A stretch of 34,762 bases of DNA from Spirulina subsalsa CS-330. Its GTDB lineage: Bacteria; Cyanobacteriota; Cyanobacteriia; Cyanobacteriales; Spirulinaceae. The notes under the pieces were generated by a model. It was given only the letters and a program-made list of their open reading frames with translations, was not told the DNA's origin and made no database searches. Within the stretch, counting starts at the first letter, position 1, and each line of letters begins with the position of its first letter. This document shows positions 7,490 to 17,118 of the stretch, one piece after another. The stretch is taken from the NCBI RefSeq assembly GCF_028330765.1, contig NZ_JAQMTY010000055.1:1-34762 (forward strand). Reading direction: 5' to 3'. Position numbers and translations under genes: made by a program.

Positions 7490-8680
7490 TCAGTTATCCT
7501 CGGTGCTAGACTCACGGGTGTCCGGTTGAGATGGTGCGGGCATCCGTTTACCCTTAATGCCGGTGGCGAGAAAAATATCAGAGAGCGTGGGACAAAAGAC
7601 CGGTAAACCAAAGGTGGCGGGGTTGACGGGATTTTGATAGGTAAAGTGGCGATAGGTCAGACAAAACCGATCCCAGGCCGCCATTTGAATCCGAAACACC
7701 TTGATCAACAGATTCGCCAACCCCAAGGACACAGTGATTTGAAAATAAATCTTCTGCCCAAAATAGGTGCAAAGTTCGCGGATCGCGTTGTTCACGGTGA
7801 GGGCAGGATTACCCAGGATGACCTGTTTGAGGGGAATATCGTTTAACTCGTCCTGCACATTCTTGGCGAGGGGATGATCGACGAGGTGACGCACCACGGC
7901 GGCAATATCGCGGCCATGGAGGTAGTGAAAACTAGCATCGGCCTTGAAGAAACGAGCCAGACCGATCCATTTTGACACCTCAGTGAGGCCGCCGGAAATG
8001 TGGGAGTAGGGTTTGGTGCTGCTGCCGCCAAAGACGAGGGTGGGAAAGAGGACGGTAATTTTGTCGGCGAGGGGCGATCGCGTTAATTGGGTATAGCAAT
8101 TGTATTTCGACCGAATGTACTCGGTGCCGATCTGCTTGGCCTGTTCGAGGAGTTTGTTCTCTTGGTCGAGAATGCTGGCGGTGGAAAAATAGAGAATTTG
8201 CTGGCAGCGATCGGGGTCGAGGAGGTTAATCAACCGATGGGTTTTGGCGACGTTGACATCAAACACTTCCTTGGCCCCACCCCAAGCATTGGCGGTGAGG
8301 ATCGCTACATCAATGGTTTTGAGGAGTTGGGCTTGGTCATCGATGGTGTTCATGTCCCCGTAAATGATGTGAATGCCGGGACGTGCCTCACAATCAAATT
8401 GAATTTTGTCGGGGTTACGAATCAGAAAAAAGAGTTCGTGATCGCTGGTTTCGATTAGGCTTTCGGCGAGGTAGTGACCAATACAACCACTGCCGCCGGT
8501 GATAAAAATACGCTGGGTTTGGGCGGGGCGCGGTGGGGTTTGACGGCTCAACGGGGCAGGAGTGGGCGGGTTCACTGGCTGCGGGGGAATGGGATCAGCC
8601 TTGGCCGGTTCGGACTGCACCGCTGGGGGGGTCACGGGTTCGGGGGTCACAGAATCGGGATGAACAGGCTCAGGGATCAC
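7490..8680 (-). CDS. NAD-dependent epimerase/dehydratase (extended SDR) with Pro-rich N-terminus
   Basis: 396 residues. Residues 1-55 are a Pro/Glu/Thr-rich, probably disordered extension. The Rossmann fold begins at RIFITGGSGCIG, with the glycine motif at 62-68. STAS at 166-169 and Y188xxxK192 fit the SDR catalytic Ser-Tyr-Lys arrangement. The C-terminal substrate domain is not diagnostic, so the sugar or lipid substrate is unknown. The start is GTG 8680. Other in-frame GTGs lie within the Pro-rich region, so the extension could be shorter. It follows hemE on the same strand but a long hairpin separates the two. Confidence 0.78.
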   Translation of the reverse strand: MIPEPVHPDSVTPEPVTPPAVQSEPAKADPIPPQPVNPPTPAPLSRQTPPRPAQTQRIFITGGSGCIGHYLAESLIETSDHELFFLIRNPDKIQFDCEARPGIHIIYGDMNTIDDQAQLLKTIDVAILTANAWGGAKEVFDVNVAKTHRLINLLDPDRCQQILYFSTASILDQENKLLEQAKQIGTEYIRSKYNCYTQLTRSPLADKITVLFPTLVFGGSSTKPYSHISGGLTEVSKWIGLARFFKADASFHYLHGRDIAAVVRHLVDHPLAKNVQDELNDIPLKQVILGNPALTVNNAIRELCTYFGQKIYFQITVSLGLANLLIKVFRIQMAAWDRFCLTYRHFTYQNPVNPATFGLPVFCPTLSDIFLATGIKGKRMPAPSQPDTRESSTEDN

Positions 8681-8712
8681 GATGTTGAACTCTTAGGGGG
8701 AACGAAATTTCG

Positions 8713-8754
8713 ATAGGAGAGGTGCAAGCCCGCTGGGGAAGCAACCTCTCCTAT
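8713..8754 (-). terminator. Hairpin between hemE and the epimerase gene
   Basis: ATAGGAGAGGT (8713-8723) and ACCTCTCCTAT (8744-8754) form a perfect 11-bp stem with a 20-base loop, 34 bases past the hemE stop on the minus strand. No U-tract follows, only the small palindrome CGAAATTTCG (8703-8712). It may be a processing or attenuation hairpin and not a true terminator. Confidence 0.5.
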
Positions 8755-8787
8755 GGACGAAAAGGGGGTTAAATTAGGCGTGAACCG

Positions 8788-9834
8788 CTAGCAGTTGATA
8801 ACTTGCTTGGCGATCGCAAAGAAATGCTCCACGTTTTCCTCGGGTGTACCGGGGAGAATACCATGGCCGAGGTTGAGAATGTGACCTTGGCCGCCGCCTT
8901 GGCGCACGGTGTCGAGGATGCGATCGCGAATGAAATCCTTGGAGCCAAACAGCACCCCCGGATCAATATTGCCCTGCACCTTCATATTCGGGCCCAACCG
9001 TTGCCGCGCCTCGGCCAAGTCCACCGTCCAATCAACGCTAATAATATCCACCCCCGTTTTACCCATCCGTTCCAACACCCCAGCACTACCGCTGATGTAG
9101 AGGATAAACGGGGTATCGGGATGTTTCGCCTTGACCTGATCCACCACGCGCTGTTGATAGGGTTGGGCAAACGCTTCGTAATCTTGAGGACTCAATTGCC
9201 CCGCCCAAGAGTCAAACATCTGCACCACCTGCGCCCCACAGTCGATCTGATAGCAGGTATAGGTAGCGATCGCATCGGCAATCTTCGCCAGCAGCGCATG
9301 GAGCACCGTCGGCTCTGAAAACGCCATGCGCTTAATCACCGCGTAATTCTTAGAACTCTTGCCCTCGACCGCATAGGCCGCCAACGTCCAAGGCGCACCC
9401 ACAAACCCCAACACCGTGGACTCGTTGCCCACCTCTTGGCGTAGGGTTTGCAAGATCGTGCGGATGAACGGTAGCGAGGTGTCCGGTTCGAGGGGGGTGA
9501 GTTGCTCCACCTGTGCCATCGTCCGGATCGGCGGGTCGATGATCGGCCCTTTGCTTTCGATGATGTCAAAGGGAATCCCGATCCCCGGCAAGGGCGTGAG
9601 GATATCCGAAAACATGATTACACCGTCAGGACGAAAGGCCCGCCAGGGTTGCAGCGAAATTTCAATGGCGAGATCGGCATTTTCCGAACGTTCGCGAAAA
9701 CTAGGGTGCTTCTCGCGCAAATCCCGATAGACTTTCATGTAGCGTCCGGCTTGGCGCATCATCCAAACGGGCGGACGTTCGAGCACTTCGCCCCGCGCAA
9801 CCCGCAGTAAATGTGGTAATTCCGACCCCGTCAT
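8788..9834 (-). CDS. hemE: Uroporphyrinogen III decarboxylase
   Basis: 348 residues, the normal length. It has the hallmark MMRQAGRYM (R27 in the substrate-binding motif), [15 protein letters not shown] with the catalytic Asp at 77, [22 protein letters not shown] and [10 protein letters not shown]. It converts uroporphyrinogen III to coproporphyrinogen III by four decarboxylations in the cytosol, on the common path to haem, chlorophyll and bilins. GGAG lies five bases before the ATG. The gene is divergent from the HAD phosphatase gene across a 109-bp AT-rich spacer. Confidence 0.97.
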   Translation of the reverse strand: MTGSELPHLLRVARGEVLERPPVWMMRQAGRYMKVYRDLREKHPSFRERSENADLAIEISLQPWRAFRPDGVIMFSDILTPLPGIGIPFDIIESKGPIIDPPIRTMAQVEQLTPLEPDTSLPFIRTILQTLRQEVGNESTVLGFVGAPWTLAAYAVEGKSSKNYAVIKRMAFSEPTVLHALLAKIADAIATYTCYQIDCGAQVVQMFDSWAGQLSPQDYEAFAQPYQQRVVDQVKAKHPDTPFILYISGSAGVLERMGKTGVDIISVDWTVDLAEARQRLGPNMKVQGNIDPGVLFGSKDFIRDRILDTVRQGGGQGHILNLGHGILPGTPEENVEHFFAIAKQVINC

Positions 9835-9943
9835 ATTCGCTCCGTTTGTAATGTTTTAATACTAAATTTTCAGTGCATTTGCCAGCTTATCATTTTGCTT
9901 GTAGGGGGAAGATATCCCGTAACAGATTGTTAAGGAGTTTAAT
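9835..9943. promoter_or_regulatory. Divergent promoter region, hemE / HAD gene
   Basis: A 109-bp spacer between two divergent starts, noticeably AT-rich around 9850-9895 (TTTTAATACTAAATTTT). Both promoters must lie here or in the flanking genes. I cannot assign -35/-10 boxes with confidence. Confidence 0.45.
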
Positions 9944-10690
9944 TTGGTAACCGTACAGTGTGGAACGACCCAGTTTAACGGGATCGAGGCGATTATTTTC
10001 GATAAAGATGGCACGTTGGAACATTCGGCCAACTATTTACGGGAATTGGCCCAGAAGCGATCGCGCCTCATTGATGCCCAAATCCCCGGCGTGGGGGAAC
10101 CGTTGCTGATGGCCTTCGGGGTGCAAGGTGATACCCTCGATCCCCAGGGCTTAATGACCGTCGGCAGTCGGAAAGAAAACGAAATCGCCGCCGCCGCCTA
10201 CATTGCCGAAACTGGCCGCAGTTGGGCCGAAGCGCGGGCGATCGCCCACCAAGCCTTTGAAGATTCCCATCAATACGTGCCCCGCAATGCCCAAACCAGC
10301 CCCTGTTTTCCAGGGGTACGCTCGGCCCTTGAATCCCTGGCAGCTACGGGGATCGCCTTGGGTGTGCTTTCGGCGGGGGTGACGGCGGAGGTGCAGGAGT
10401 TTGTTCGGTATGCCGAGTTAGGGTCGTGGTTGGCGCTGGAGTTGGGTCATGAGGATGACGGACTCGCGAAACCCGATCCGGCCTTGTATCTCAAAGCCTG
10501 CCAATTGCTCAAGGTGGCCCCAGAACGGACGGTGATGGTGGGAGATTCGGCCTTTGATTGGCAGATGGCGCGGGCGGCAGGGGCTGGCGGTGTGGTGGGG
10601 ATCTGCTGGGGCGATCGCGCCGCTGTGCCGGTGGATGCGGTGGATGTCGCGATCGCCTCCCTGGCCGACATCACGATCGCCCCGGCGTGA
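9944..10690 (+). CDS. HAD-superfamily phosphatase
   Basis: 248 residues with HAD motif I DKDGT (nucleophile D20, acid/base D22), a cap region (about 30-115), motif II Ser in GVLSAGVT, motif III Lys in GLAKPDP and motif IV VGDSAFDWQMA. This layout is typical of phosphoglycolate-phosphatase-like enzymes, but the substrate cannot be told. The start is TTG 9944. AGGAG lies about six bases upstream and no ATG or GTG precedes motif I, so the unusual start codon is well supported. Confidence 0.85.
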   Translation: MVTVQCGTTQFNGIEAIIFDKDGTLEHSANYLRELAQKRSRLIDAQIPGVGEPLLMAFGVQGDTLDPQGLMTVGSRKENEIAAAAYIAETGRSWAEARAIAHQAFEDSHQYVPRNAQTSPCFPGVRSALESLAATGIALGVLSAGVTAEVQEFVRYAELGSWLALELGHEDDGLAKPDPALYLKACQLLKVAPERTVMVGDSAFDWQMARAAGAGGVVGICWGDRAAVPVDAVDVAIASLADITIAPA

Positions 10691-10764
10691 CCCGCAACGC
10701 TCTATCACATTGCTCGCCCTAAAACAACCCCCTCAACGGACGACTTGCGATCGCTGACCGCTAT

Positions 10765-10778
10765 ATAGATTTATCTAT
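10765..10778. promoter_or_regulatory. Short inverted repeat upstream of the histidine kinase
   Basis: ATAGAT-TT-ATCTAT is a perfect 6-2-6 inverted repeat in an AT-rich patch 118 bases before the kinase start. It could be an operator or an unrelated palindrome. Confidence 0.25.
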
Positions 10779-10896
10779 TACTGATCACAAGCGATCGCAA
10801 ACCCCGCAAGGATAAAATCAGGATTGAACTGGATGCCTCGCTTGAGCAGTCCCATCCTCCGCATCACGAGCGTTTTCCTCCCCCCTCCCTTTTGAT

Positions 10897-12807
10897 ATGG
10901 TTGTCCGTCCTCGTTTTGGTAGTCGTCGCTATATTGCCCTCGTCACAGCAATCATGGTGAGCTACTGCGGTTTTGGGCTGTTGGGCTTGAAGCTGGCCCT
11001 CCTCCCCGGAGACGTGACCGCCGTCTGGATTCCGGCGGGGATTGCCCTGGCAGCAACCCTGCGGTGGGGGGTTTCCCTTTGGCCTGGCATCCTGTTGGGT
11101 TCCTTTGGAATTTCAGTCTTCACCAATCCATCCCCGTTGAGTCTGAGCATTGGCATCGTGACCGCAGTGGGCAACACCCTCGCCCCGCTGATCGGCATGC
11201 AGTTGATTCTTCAGGTGACGAAAACTCGATATCCTTTGAAGCGATCGCCGCAAATCTTTCAACTCGTGGCCTTTGGGGGCATCCTCGCCCAAGGGATCAG
11301 CGCCACCATCGGCGTGCTTTCCCTCTGTGTGGGGGGCTGGGTGACCTGGAACCTGTTTGGCTCAGCCTGGCTCACTTGGTGGATTTCTAATCTGGCGGGT
11401 GTGCTGATTTTCACCCCCTTGCTCCTCACCTGGAAACGTCCACCCCAAACACTGCTCCTCGGCTCACCCTCAAACCGTCGCTCATTTTCCCTCGAAATCA
11501 TCAGTTGGGGATTGCTGTTTTGCCTGGTGGGGAGCCTCGCCTTTTGGTATGGGCATCCGGTGGAATATCTGATTATTCCCCTGTTAGTATGGGCGGCCTT
11601 TCGCTTTTCGGAACAGGGGACAACCTTGGCGATCGCCGTCACCGGATTAACGGCGATCGCCGGCACAGTCCTCGAACGCAGTTCCTTCATCCGTGACGAC
11701 TTCACCCAATCGCTTCTCTTCCTAGAGTCCTACATCGGCGTTGTTTCCGTCACCACCCTCGTCCTCATGGCCGTCCTCCAAGAACGCCGCCGCGCCACCG
11801 CCCAACTCAAGCAAGCCAAAGCGGAACTCGAAACCCGCGTCATGGAACGCACCCAAGAACTCTCCATCGCCAACGAAGCCCTCCAACGCAAAGAAATCCG
11901 CCTCCAAGAAAAAGCCAACTCCCTCGCCCAAGCCCTCCAGGAACTCCAACAAACCCAAATCCAACTGATCCAGAGCGAAAAAATGACTAGCTTAGGGCAA
12001 TTAGTTGCCGGGATCGCCCATGAAATCAATAACCCCGTCAGCTTTATTTATAGTAACCTCACCCCCGCCAAAGACTACGTCCAAGACCTCCTCGATCTTA
12101 TTGATCTCTATAGCGAAAAATATCCTGATTCCGACCCGGATATTATTGATTTTATCGAAACGGTGGATTTGGATTTTCTGAAGGAAGATATCTTTAAACT
12201 GCTTGATTCAATGAAGTCTGGAGCCGATCGCATCCATAGGATTGTCTTGAGTTTGCGCAATTTTTCTCGCTTGGATGAAGCGGAATTAAAATGGGTGGAT
12301 ATTCATGCGGGCATTGATAGCACGTTGCTCATTTTGCAACATCGTCTGGATGGCTTTTATTCGGATCATCTAGACCGGACAGTTCCCCCGATTACTGTGA
12401 TTAAAGACTATGGAACAGTGCCAGATGTTGAATGTTATGCGGGGGAAATTAATCAGGTCTTTATGAATATTTTGTCTAATGCGATTGATGCCCTCGGTCG
12501 GCTGGATGGGGACGAACCGCGTACCATCCACATTACGACGGCGATCAGAGGCGATCGCGTCACTATTGCGATCGCCGACAATGGCCCCGGTATTTCCCCC
12601 GCCAATCAAACGTCCATTTTTGACCCGTTCTTCACCACCAAACCGGTGGGCCAGGGTACGGGTCTTGGTCTCTACACGAGCTATGAAATGGTCGTCAAAA
12701 ACCATCACGGCGCGTTAACCTGTGACACCACACCCGGCGCAGGCGCGTGTTTTACCCTCGAACTGCCCCTGACCCAAACGATGCGATCGCCCCTCACTGA
12801 GGCTTAG
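10897..12807 (+). CDS. MASE1-type membrane sensor histidine kinase
   Basis: 636 residues. Residues 10-295 hold about eight membrane segments in the pattern of a MASE1 sensor (AVWIPAGIALAATLRWG). Residues 298-362 form a Gln/Glu/Lys-rich coiled coil. The phospho-acceptor H375 lies in AGIAHEINNP. A roughly 60-residue Asp-rich insert (395-435) lengthens the dimerisation region before the ATPase domain. The N box is NILSNAIDAL (524-533), the G1 box DNGPGI (561-566) and the F/G2 boxes FDPFFTTKPVGQGTGLGL. All key residues are present. The MASE1 signal is unknown, and no response regulator gene is adjacent. It converges with the propeller gene, with two bases between stops. Confidence 0.9.
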   Translation: MVVRPRFGSRRYIALVTAIMVSYCGFGLLGLKLALLPGDVTAVWIPAGIALAATLRWGVSLWPGILLGSFGISVFTNPSPLSLSIGIVTAVGNTLAPLIGMQLILQVTKTRYPLKRSPQIFQLVAFGGILAQGISATIGVLSLCVGGWVTWNLFGSAWLTWWISNLAGVLIFTPLLLTWKRPPQTLLLGSPSNRRSFSLEIISWGLLFCLVGSLAFWYGHPVEYLIIPLLVWAAFRFSEQGTTLAIAVTGLTAIAGTVLERSSFIRDDFTQSLLFLESYIGVVSVTTLVLMAVLQERRRATAQLKQAKAELETRVMERTQELSIANEALQRKEIRLQEKANSLAQALQELQQTQIQLIQSEKMTSLGQLVAGIAHEINNPVSFIYSNLTPAKDYVQDLLDLIDLYSEKYPDSDPDIIDFIETVDLDFLKEDIFKLLDSMKSGADRIHRIVLSLRNFSRLDEAELKWVDIHAGIDSTLLILQHRLDGFYSDHLDRTVPPITVIKDYGTVPDVECYAGEINQVFMNILSNAIDALGRLDGDEPRTIHITTAIRGDRVTIAIADNGPGISPANQTSIFDPFFTTKPVGQGTGLGLYTSYEMVVKNHHGALTCDTTPGAGACFTLELPLTQTMRSPLTEA

Positions 12808-12809
12808 TC

Positions 12810-13955
12810 CTAGGCTAAGGTTACGCCCTTGATCCAAGCCTGATGGGGCTGCTCAGCGATGGCAGTATACCCGATGGCATAAAGCTGCGCGGGCGAGGCA
12901 AAGGTTGCATCCATGCAAAATTGGCCGTTCGTCCCCAGCGAGACCGGCGCAAGATTTCCCCCGGTGGGAGTCACCGCCGAGATCCAGGCGGTGGTGTCGG
13001 TGCTGGAACCGATTAGGTAGAAGCGATCGCCCTCGGCCACAAACGTCGCTAAACAGCCCACATCAGCCCATTGTTGCAGGGTGACCGGTGTGCCGTCGGG
13101 GGCGTATTGGGCGAACCAGAGGGCGTGTTCTGTGAGGGGGTCAGCGGTGAGGCTTTGGGTCGTGGTTCCGGCGAGAAAGACATGGTTTTCGCGATTAACC
13201 TGGAGAGTGGCACAGGGAGAGGCGATCGCATCCCCAATCGGCACAATCCAGCGTTGAATCCCTTCACTGCTATACCGCGCCAGCCAACTATCATGGGCAT
13301 CGGCACGCTCGGCAATGGGCATCAGGGTATTACCCGCCACATAGACGGTAATTTTGGCGAATTTGGTGCGGGCGGTGGGGTCTTCGCCGATCACAACGCG
13401 GGTGGTGGCGGTGTCGTGGTGTTGCCCTAGGGAAGTCCACCAGAGGCGATCGCCATTGGGGGCATATTTCCCTAACCAGGCTTCCCCCGGTTGGCCCGAT
13501 GGGGTCATAAATCCCGTCAGGTACAGATCGCCACGGGGATCGAGGGTGAGGCTACTGGGTTGTTGGGGATGAATACTCGACAGGAAGAGAAACCATTGCA
13601 CCGTGCCTTGGGTGTCAAGTTGAGCGAGCCAGGTTTCTGCGGTGGGGGCGTTGGTGGCTTCCGGATCGCGGGCGTAGGCCGTGCCCGCGAGATAGATTAA
13701 ACCACCGGGATCAAGGGCGATCGCTCTCGGTTCTAAATCATGGTCGCTCTCAATCCCCTGTCGCCACCGTAACGCCCCCTGCGCATCGTAGGACGCGACC
13801 CAAGCCCAGCGACGCGGCGCGGTCTCCTCCTCCGCCTCGCTCACCTGATACCCCGTCACATAGCTCACACCGGCGGCATCCGTGGCGATCGCCTGAGCGC
13901 GATCCTCCCCCGCCGACCCGATCATCGTTGTCCACTCACTCGCTACCTTTGTCAT
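12810..13955 (-). CDS. SBBP-type beta-propeller repeat protein
   Basis: 381 residues made of repeated blades with the pattern DxxGxxYxxG...W...Y...G...W, for example DPGGLIYLAGTAY, DPRGDLYLTGFM and RENHVFLAGTT. Each is followed by a segment like LGKYAPNGDRLWW. This matches the SBBP beta-propeller family, usually extracytoplasmic in bacteria. There is no clear signal peptide here. Binding partner and role are unknown. ATG 13955 is the only start near the first blade. Confidence 0.75.
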   Translation of the reverse strand: MTKVASEWTTMIGSAGEDRAQAIATDAAGVSYVTGYQVSEAEEETAPRRWAWVASYDAQGALRWRQGIESDHDLEPRAIALDPGGLIYLAGTAYARDPEATNAPTAETWLAQLDTQGTVQWFLFLSSIHPQQPSSLTLDPRGDLYLTGFMTPSGQPGEAWLGKYAPNGDRLWWTSLGQHHDTATTRVVIGEDPTARTKFAKITVYVAGNTLMPIAERADAHDSWLARYSSEGIQRWIVPIGDAIASPCATLQVNRENHVFLAGTTTQSLTADPLTEHALWFAQYAPDGTPVTLQQWADVGCLATFVAEGDRFYLIGSSTDTTAWISAVTPTGGNLAPVSLGTNGQFCMDATFASPAQLYAIGYTAIAEQPHQAWIKGVTLA

Positions 13956-14123
13956 GGGGGATTCGCCTGCTGAAGATTGACCTAATTTTAAGCCGTGGGG
14001 GGACGATCGCTGCCGCTCCGAACCCCCAGCGTCAGACCTGATCCGGAAACGTTCCCCCCTCGGTGGCCTGTGCTCACCAAACCGACAGAACCGCAGGAAG
14101 TACGTTAAGGTACAGGTGAATTC

Positions 14124-14164
14124 GGGACAGGGGATAGGACTAAATCCACCTTTCCCGCTGTCCC
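14124..14164 (+). promoter_or_regulatory. Structured leader upstream of glpD
   Basis: GGGACAG (14124-14130) pairs with CTGTCCC (14158-14164). Inside it GGGA (14131-14134) pairs with TCCC (14153-14156), leaving a one-base bulge. The hairpin ends 46 bases before the glpD ATG. Just upstream, GTAC-GTTAAG-GTAC (about 14100-14113) is a small inverted repeat. A regulatory role is inferred. Confidence 0.35.
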
Positions 14165-14210
14165 ATGGGATCTGTTTGTCATCTCAAACTATCAACCACT
14201 GGGATTTATC

Positions 14211-15875
14211 ATGCGAAATTTTACCCATCTTGAACAGGAAACCTTCGACCTGATCGTGATCGGAGGTGGTATTAATGGGGCTGGTGTGGCCCGTGATGCA
14301 GCCCTCCGCGGCCTGAAAACCGTCGTGATTGAACGGGGGGACTTTGCCAGCGGCACATCAAGCTGGTCAACCCGATTAGTCCATGGGGGGCTGCGGTATT
14401 TGGAATATTTTGAAGTGCCCCTCGTGCGCGAATCTTTGCGGGAACGGGAAGTGCTGCTGCGGATGGCTCCCCATTTGGTGAAGCCGCTGCTGTTGACTGT
14501 GCCGATCTACAAAGGGCGATCGCGCCCCTACTGGAAAATTCAAGCCGGGATGTGTCTCTATGACCTCCTCAGCTACGATAAATCCGTCCCCAAACACCGG
14601 ATGCTGCCCAAAGACGAGTTTCAACAACTCTTTCGCACTATGGATCGGGAAAACCTCAAAGGCGGGGCGCAATATTACGATGCCCAAGCCGCCTATGCGG
14701 AGCGGCTCTGTTTAGAAAATATCTTTGAGGCTCAAAGCGCCGGCGCGACGGTTTGTAACTACATGGCGGCGACGAATTTCGATGTCAGCGGCGATCGCAT
14801 CACCGCCGTTCATTGCCAGGATCAACTGTCTGGCCAACCCTATACCCTCAAAACCCACGCCGACACCGTTGTGATTAATACCGCTGGCCCCTGGGTGGAT
14901 CAGGTGTTGAACCTCACCCCCGATGCGCTGCGCTCCACCCGCAAAATCGGCGGCACTAAAGGCAGCCATATCGTCGTCAAACCCTTCCCCGGTGCGCCAG
15001 ATTCCGCGCTCTATGTGGAAGCGAAAACCGATGGCCGCCCCTTCTTCATCGTGCCCTGGTTGGGTCATGTCCTGATTGGCACAACTGATCTTCGCTTTGA
15101 GGGTGAACTTGACCCCCTGAAAGCGGATAACGATGAAGTGGATTATCTGCTCAACGAAACAAACTTGATTATTCCGACGGCGAATCTGGGCCGGGATGAG
15201 GTGACGTTTACCTATTCTGGGGTGCGGCCGCTGCCCTATCAGGAAGGCAAAAATCCGGGCGAACTGACGCGCAAACATATTTTGTTTGACCACACCAAAG
15301 AAGGGGTTAAAAATTTGATCTCGCTGATCGGCGGCAAGCTCACCACCTTCCGCCATGTGGGGGAAGAAATGGTGGATGCAGCCTATCGGAAAATGGGGCG
15401 GACGGCTCCCCCTTGTCCGACCTTGACGCAGCCGCTACCGGGGTGCATTTTGCCCACGGACGATCGCATTCAAGCCCATGTGGAGCAGTATGGCGATCGC
15501 GTCTCCACCGCAACAGTCCATCATCTCTTTACCCTCTACGGTTCCCAAGGGGCGCAGGTGTTGGCGTTGGTCGATGAATCGCCGGAATTGGCCGAGTTGA
15601 TCCATCCCCAATTGCCCGACATCAAGGCGCAGATTGTCTACGGGTTCCGCTCGGAAATGGCCGAAACCTTTGTGGACATCACCCGCCGCCGCACCACGAT
15701 CGCTATGCTCGAAAACTATGGCCTCGATACCCTGCCGGTGTTAGCCGACATTGCCCAGCGCTATTGCGGTTGGGACGGTGAACGCTGCGATCGCAACATT
15801 ACCGCGTACCATCAATTCATGGCAGCCAACTGCATCCCGGATTATCAATGCAATCCGGAACCCGTTGCGGTCTGA
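14211..15875 (+). CDS. glpD: FAD-dependent glycerol-3-phosphate dehydrogenase
   Basis: 554 residues, typical for GlpD. The FAD-binding GGGINGAGVARDAALRG begins at 18, and TSSWSTRLVHGGLRYLE and FFIVPWLGHVLIGTTD are family hallmarks. The C-terminal region (about 400-540) matches the DAO_C domain. It oxidises sn-glycerol-3-phosphate to dihydroxyacetone phosphate and passes electrons to the quinone pool at the cytoplasmic membrane face. No glpK or glpF lies nearby, so its substrate probably comes from lipid turnover or a distant kinase. Confidence 0.96.
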   Translation: MRNFTHLEQETFDLIVIGGGINGAGVARDAALRGLKTVVIERGDFASGTSSWSTRLVHGGLRYLEYFEVPLVRESLREREVLLRMAPHLVKPLLLTVPIYKGRSRPYWKIQAGMCLYDLLSYDKSVPKHRMLPKDEFQQLFRTMDRENLKGGAQYYDAQAAYAERLCLENIFEAQSAGATVCNYMAATNFDVSGDRITAVHCQDQLSGQPYTLKTHADTVVINTAGPWVDQVLNLTPDALRSTRKIGGTKGSHIVVKPFPGAPDSALYVEAKTDGRPFFIVPWLGHVLIGTTDLRFEGELDPLKADNDEVDYLLNETNLIIPTANLGRDEVTFTYSGVRPLPYQEGKNPGELTRKHILFDHTKEGVKNLISLIGGKLTTFRHVGEEMVDAAYRKMGRTAPPCPTLTQPLPGCILPTDDRIQAHVEQYGDRVSTATVHHLFTLYGSQGAQVLALVDESPELAELIHPQLPDIKAQIVYGFRSEMAETFVDITRRRTTIAMLENYGLDTLPVLADIAQRYCGWDGERCDRNITAYHQFMAANCIPDYQCNPEPVAV

Positions 15876-15924
15876 TCTCGATCGTCTGGTCTGCTCATAT
15901 CAATCTGGAAAGCAGGGGGAATGC

Positions 15925-16347
15925 ATGGCTTCATTTTCAAGCTGTACTTGGGCAGTGGAACAATTGCCAGGATTACCCCTTGCTGAAGCAAATAAGATGC
16001 ATGCAGTTGGTATTAAAACAACTGTAGATTTACTGAATCTTTCCCACACTCCCCCCCAGCAAGCCGCGATCGCCCACCGCCTCGGCATCCCCCTACCCGC
16101 CCTCCGCAAATGGCGAGCCATGGCGGATCTAGCTCGTCTCCCCACGGTGGGCTGTGTCCATTGCGGCTTACTCCTCCATGGGGGGATTGCCTCGGTTCAG
16201 CAACTCAGCCAAACCCCCGCCCACCGCCTCCACGCGCAACTCTTGCGGTTTCACGTCGCTACCCTCCAACGGCGCGACCTCTGTCCCACCATCTCCGAGG
16301 TACAACAGTGGGTGAGCGAAGCAAAAACCCTCAGTTTGGCGGATTAA
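15925..16347 (+). CDS. DUF4332-type helix-hairpin-helix protein
   Basis: 140 residues. Two tandem helix-hairpin-helix-like halves are visible: VEQLPGLPLAEANKMHAVGIKTTVDLL, then LARLPTVGCVHCGLLLHGGIASVQQLS. This is the DUF4332 pattern, related to HhH folds that contact nucleic acid or act in protein assemblies. The function is not known. ATG 15925 has AGGGGGA seven to ten bases upstream. The frame is open further upstream, but that part overlaps glpD. It lies 49 bases after glpD on the same strand, so cotranscription is possible. Confidence 0.8.
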   Translation: MASFSSCTWAVEQLPGLPLAEANKMHAVGIKTTVDLLNLSHTPPQQAAIAHRLGIPLPALRKWRAMADLARLPTVGCVHCGLLLHGGIASVQQLSQTPAHRLHAQLLRFHVATLQRRDLCPTISEVQQWVSEAKTLSLAD

Positions 16348-16521
16348 TTGCGAGATTAAGCTGTTTTTTTCGCGTAAACCCTCGGATACACTGGGATAAG
16401 GATTCAATCTGTATCAATTGATTCTGTTTTGGCGTACTTCCGATCAAAAGGGTCTGAGCTTGGCAGGCCAGCGGAAGTTCACTGCAAGTCTTTTACCTCT
16501 ACCGTCCCAAGGGTTTGCATC

Positions 16522-17022
16522 ATGGTGTTGCGTTTTTGTCTATCTTCAATTCTGTTCATGTTAGGGGCTTGGATTAATCTGGGCGGTCTGGTTCCGGCGG
16601 CGATCGCCACCCTGGAAAAACCCAGCAAAGTCATCCATGCGCCCAACCCATCCCCCGCCGCCACTCCACTCCTACCCACGGGAGCCTATCTCTACGGTGA
16701 GCAGATGGAGCGCGAACGTCTTAACACCACCTATCTACTGCTGGCGGTGGAGGAAGGCAAATTATCGGGGGTGGTGTATCAACTCAATTCCGACTACAAC
16801 TGTTTCACCGCCACCGCCCACCCCGATCACCTCGCCCTTAATATGGTGGATCACCACAGTGGCGAATCGTTCATCTATTCGATCGCCCGTTCTCAAACCT
16901 CTGTCCTGGCGAGTACCCAACCTTCCCTAGAGCGTCAACTGAACCTGGTCGGTTTTCATCCGATTGAAACGGTTCAGGAGAGCGATCGCGCCCTCCTCGC
17001 TAGCTGCCCATCGCCAGAATAA
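16522..17022 (+). CDS. Small secreted protein of unknown function
   Basis: 166 residues. The N-terminus (MVLRFCLSSILFMLGAWINL) followed by GGLVPAAIA looks like a signal peptide. The mature part begins after a Pro-rich stretch and contains GAYLYGEQ and a beta-rich region with several aromatic residues. I do not recognise the family. The frame is open back to 16429, but ATG 16522 places the signal peptide correctly. Confidence 0.68.
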   Translation: MVLRFCLSSILFMLGAWINLGGLVPAAIATLEKPSKVIHAPNPSPAATPLLPTGAYLYGEQMERERLNTTYLLLAVEEGKLSGVVYQLNSDYNCFTATAHPDHLALNMVDHHSGESFIYSIARSQTSVLASTQPSLERQLNLVGFHPIETVQESDRALLASCPSPE

Positions 17023-17118
17023 TTTTCACCCGTTCAACGTCAGATCAAGCAATCACGCCGGCTTGACTGAGCCGAAGCAATCCACGGTAAAATTTCAGGG
17101 CAGATTCACCCCAATCCC

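Noticed and set aside
10691-10896. tRNA or small RNA gene in the spacer before the kinase
   Set aside because: No cloverleaf or T-loop motif (GGTTCRANYC) could be found. Only a short inverted repeat is present.
12796-12820. Imperfect palindrome around the convergent stops (CTTAG...CTAAG) as a bidirectional terminator
   Set aside because: The stem is only about five pairs with no T-tract on either side, too weak to call.
14712-15356. Long minus-strand reading frame (214 codons) opposite glpD
   Set aside because: It lies wholly inside glpD, shows no family motif, and is explained by the codon bias of the real gene on the other strand.
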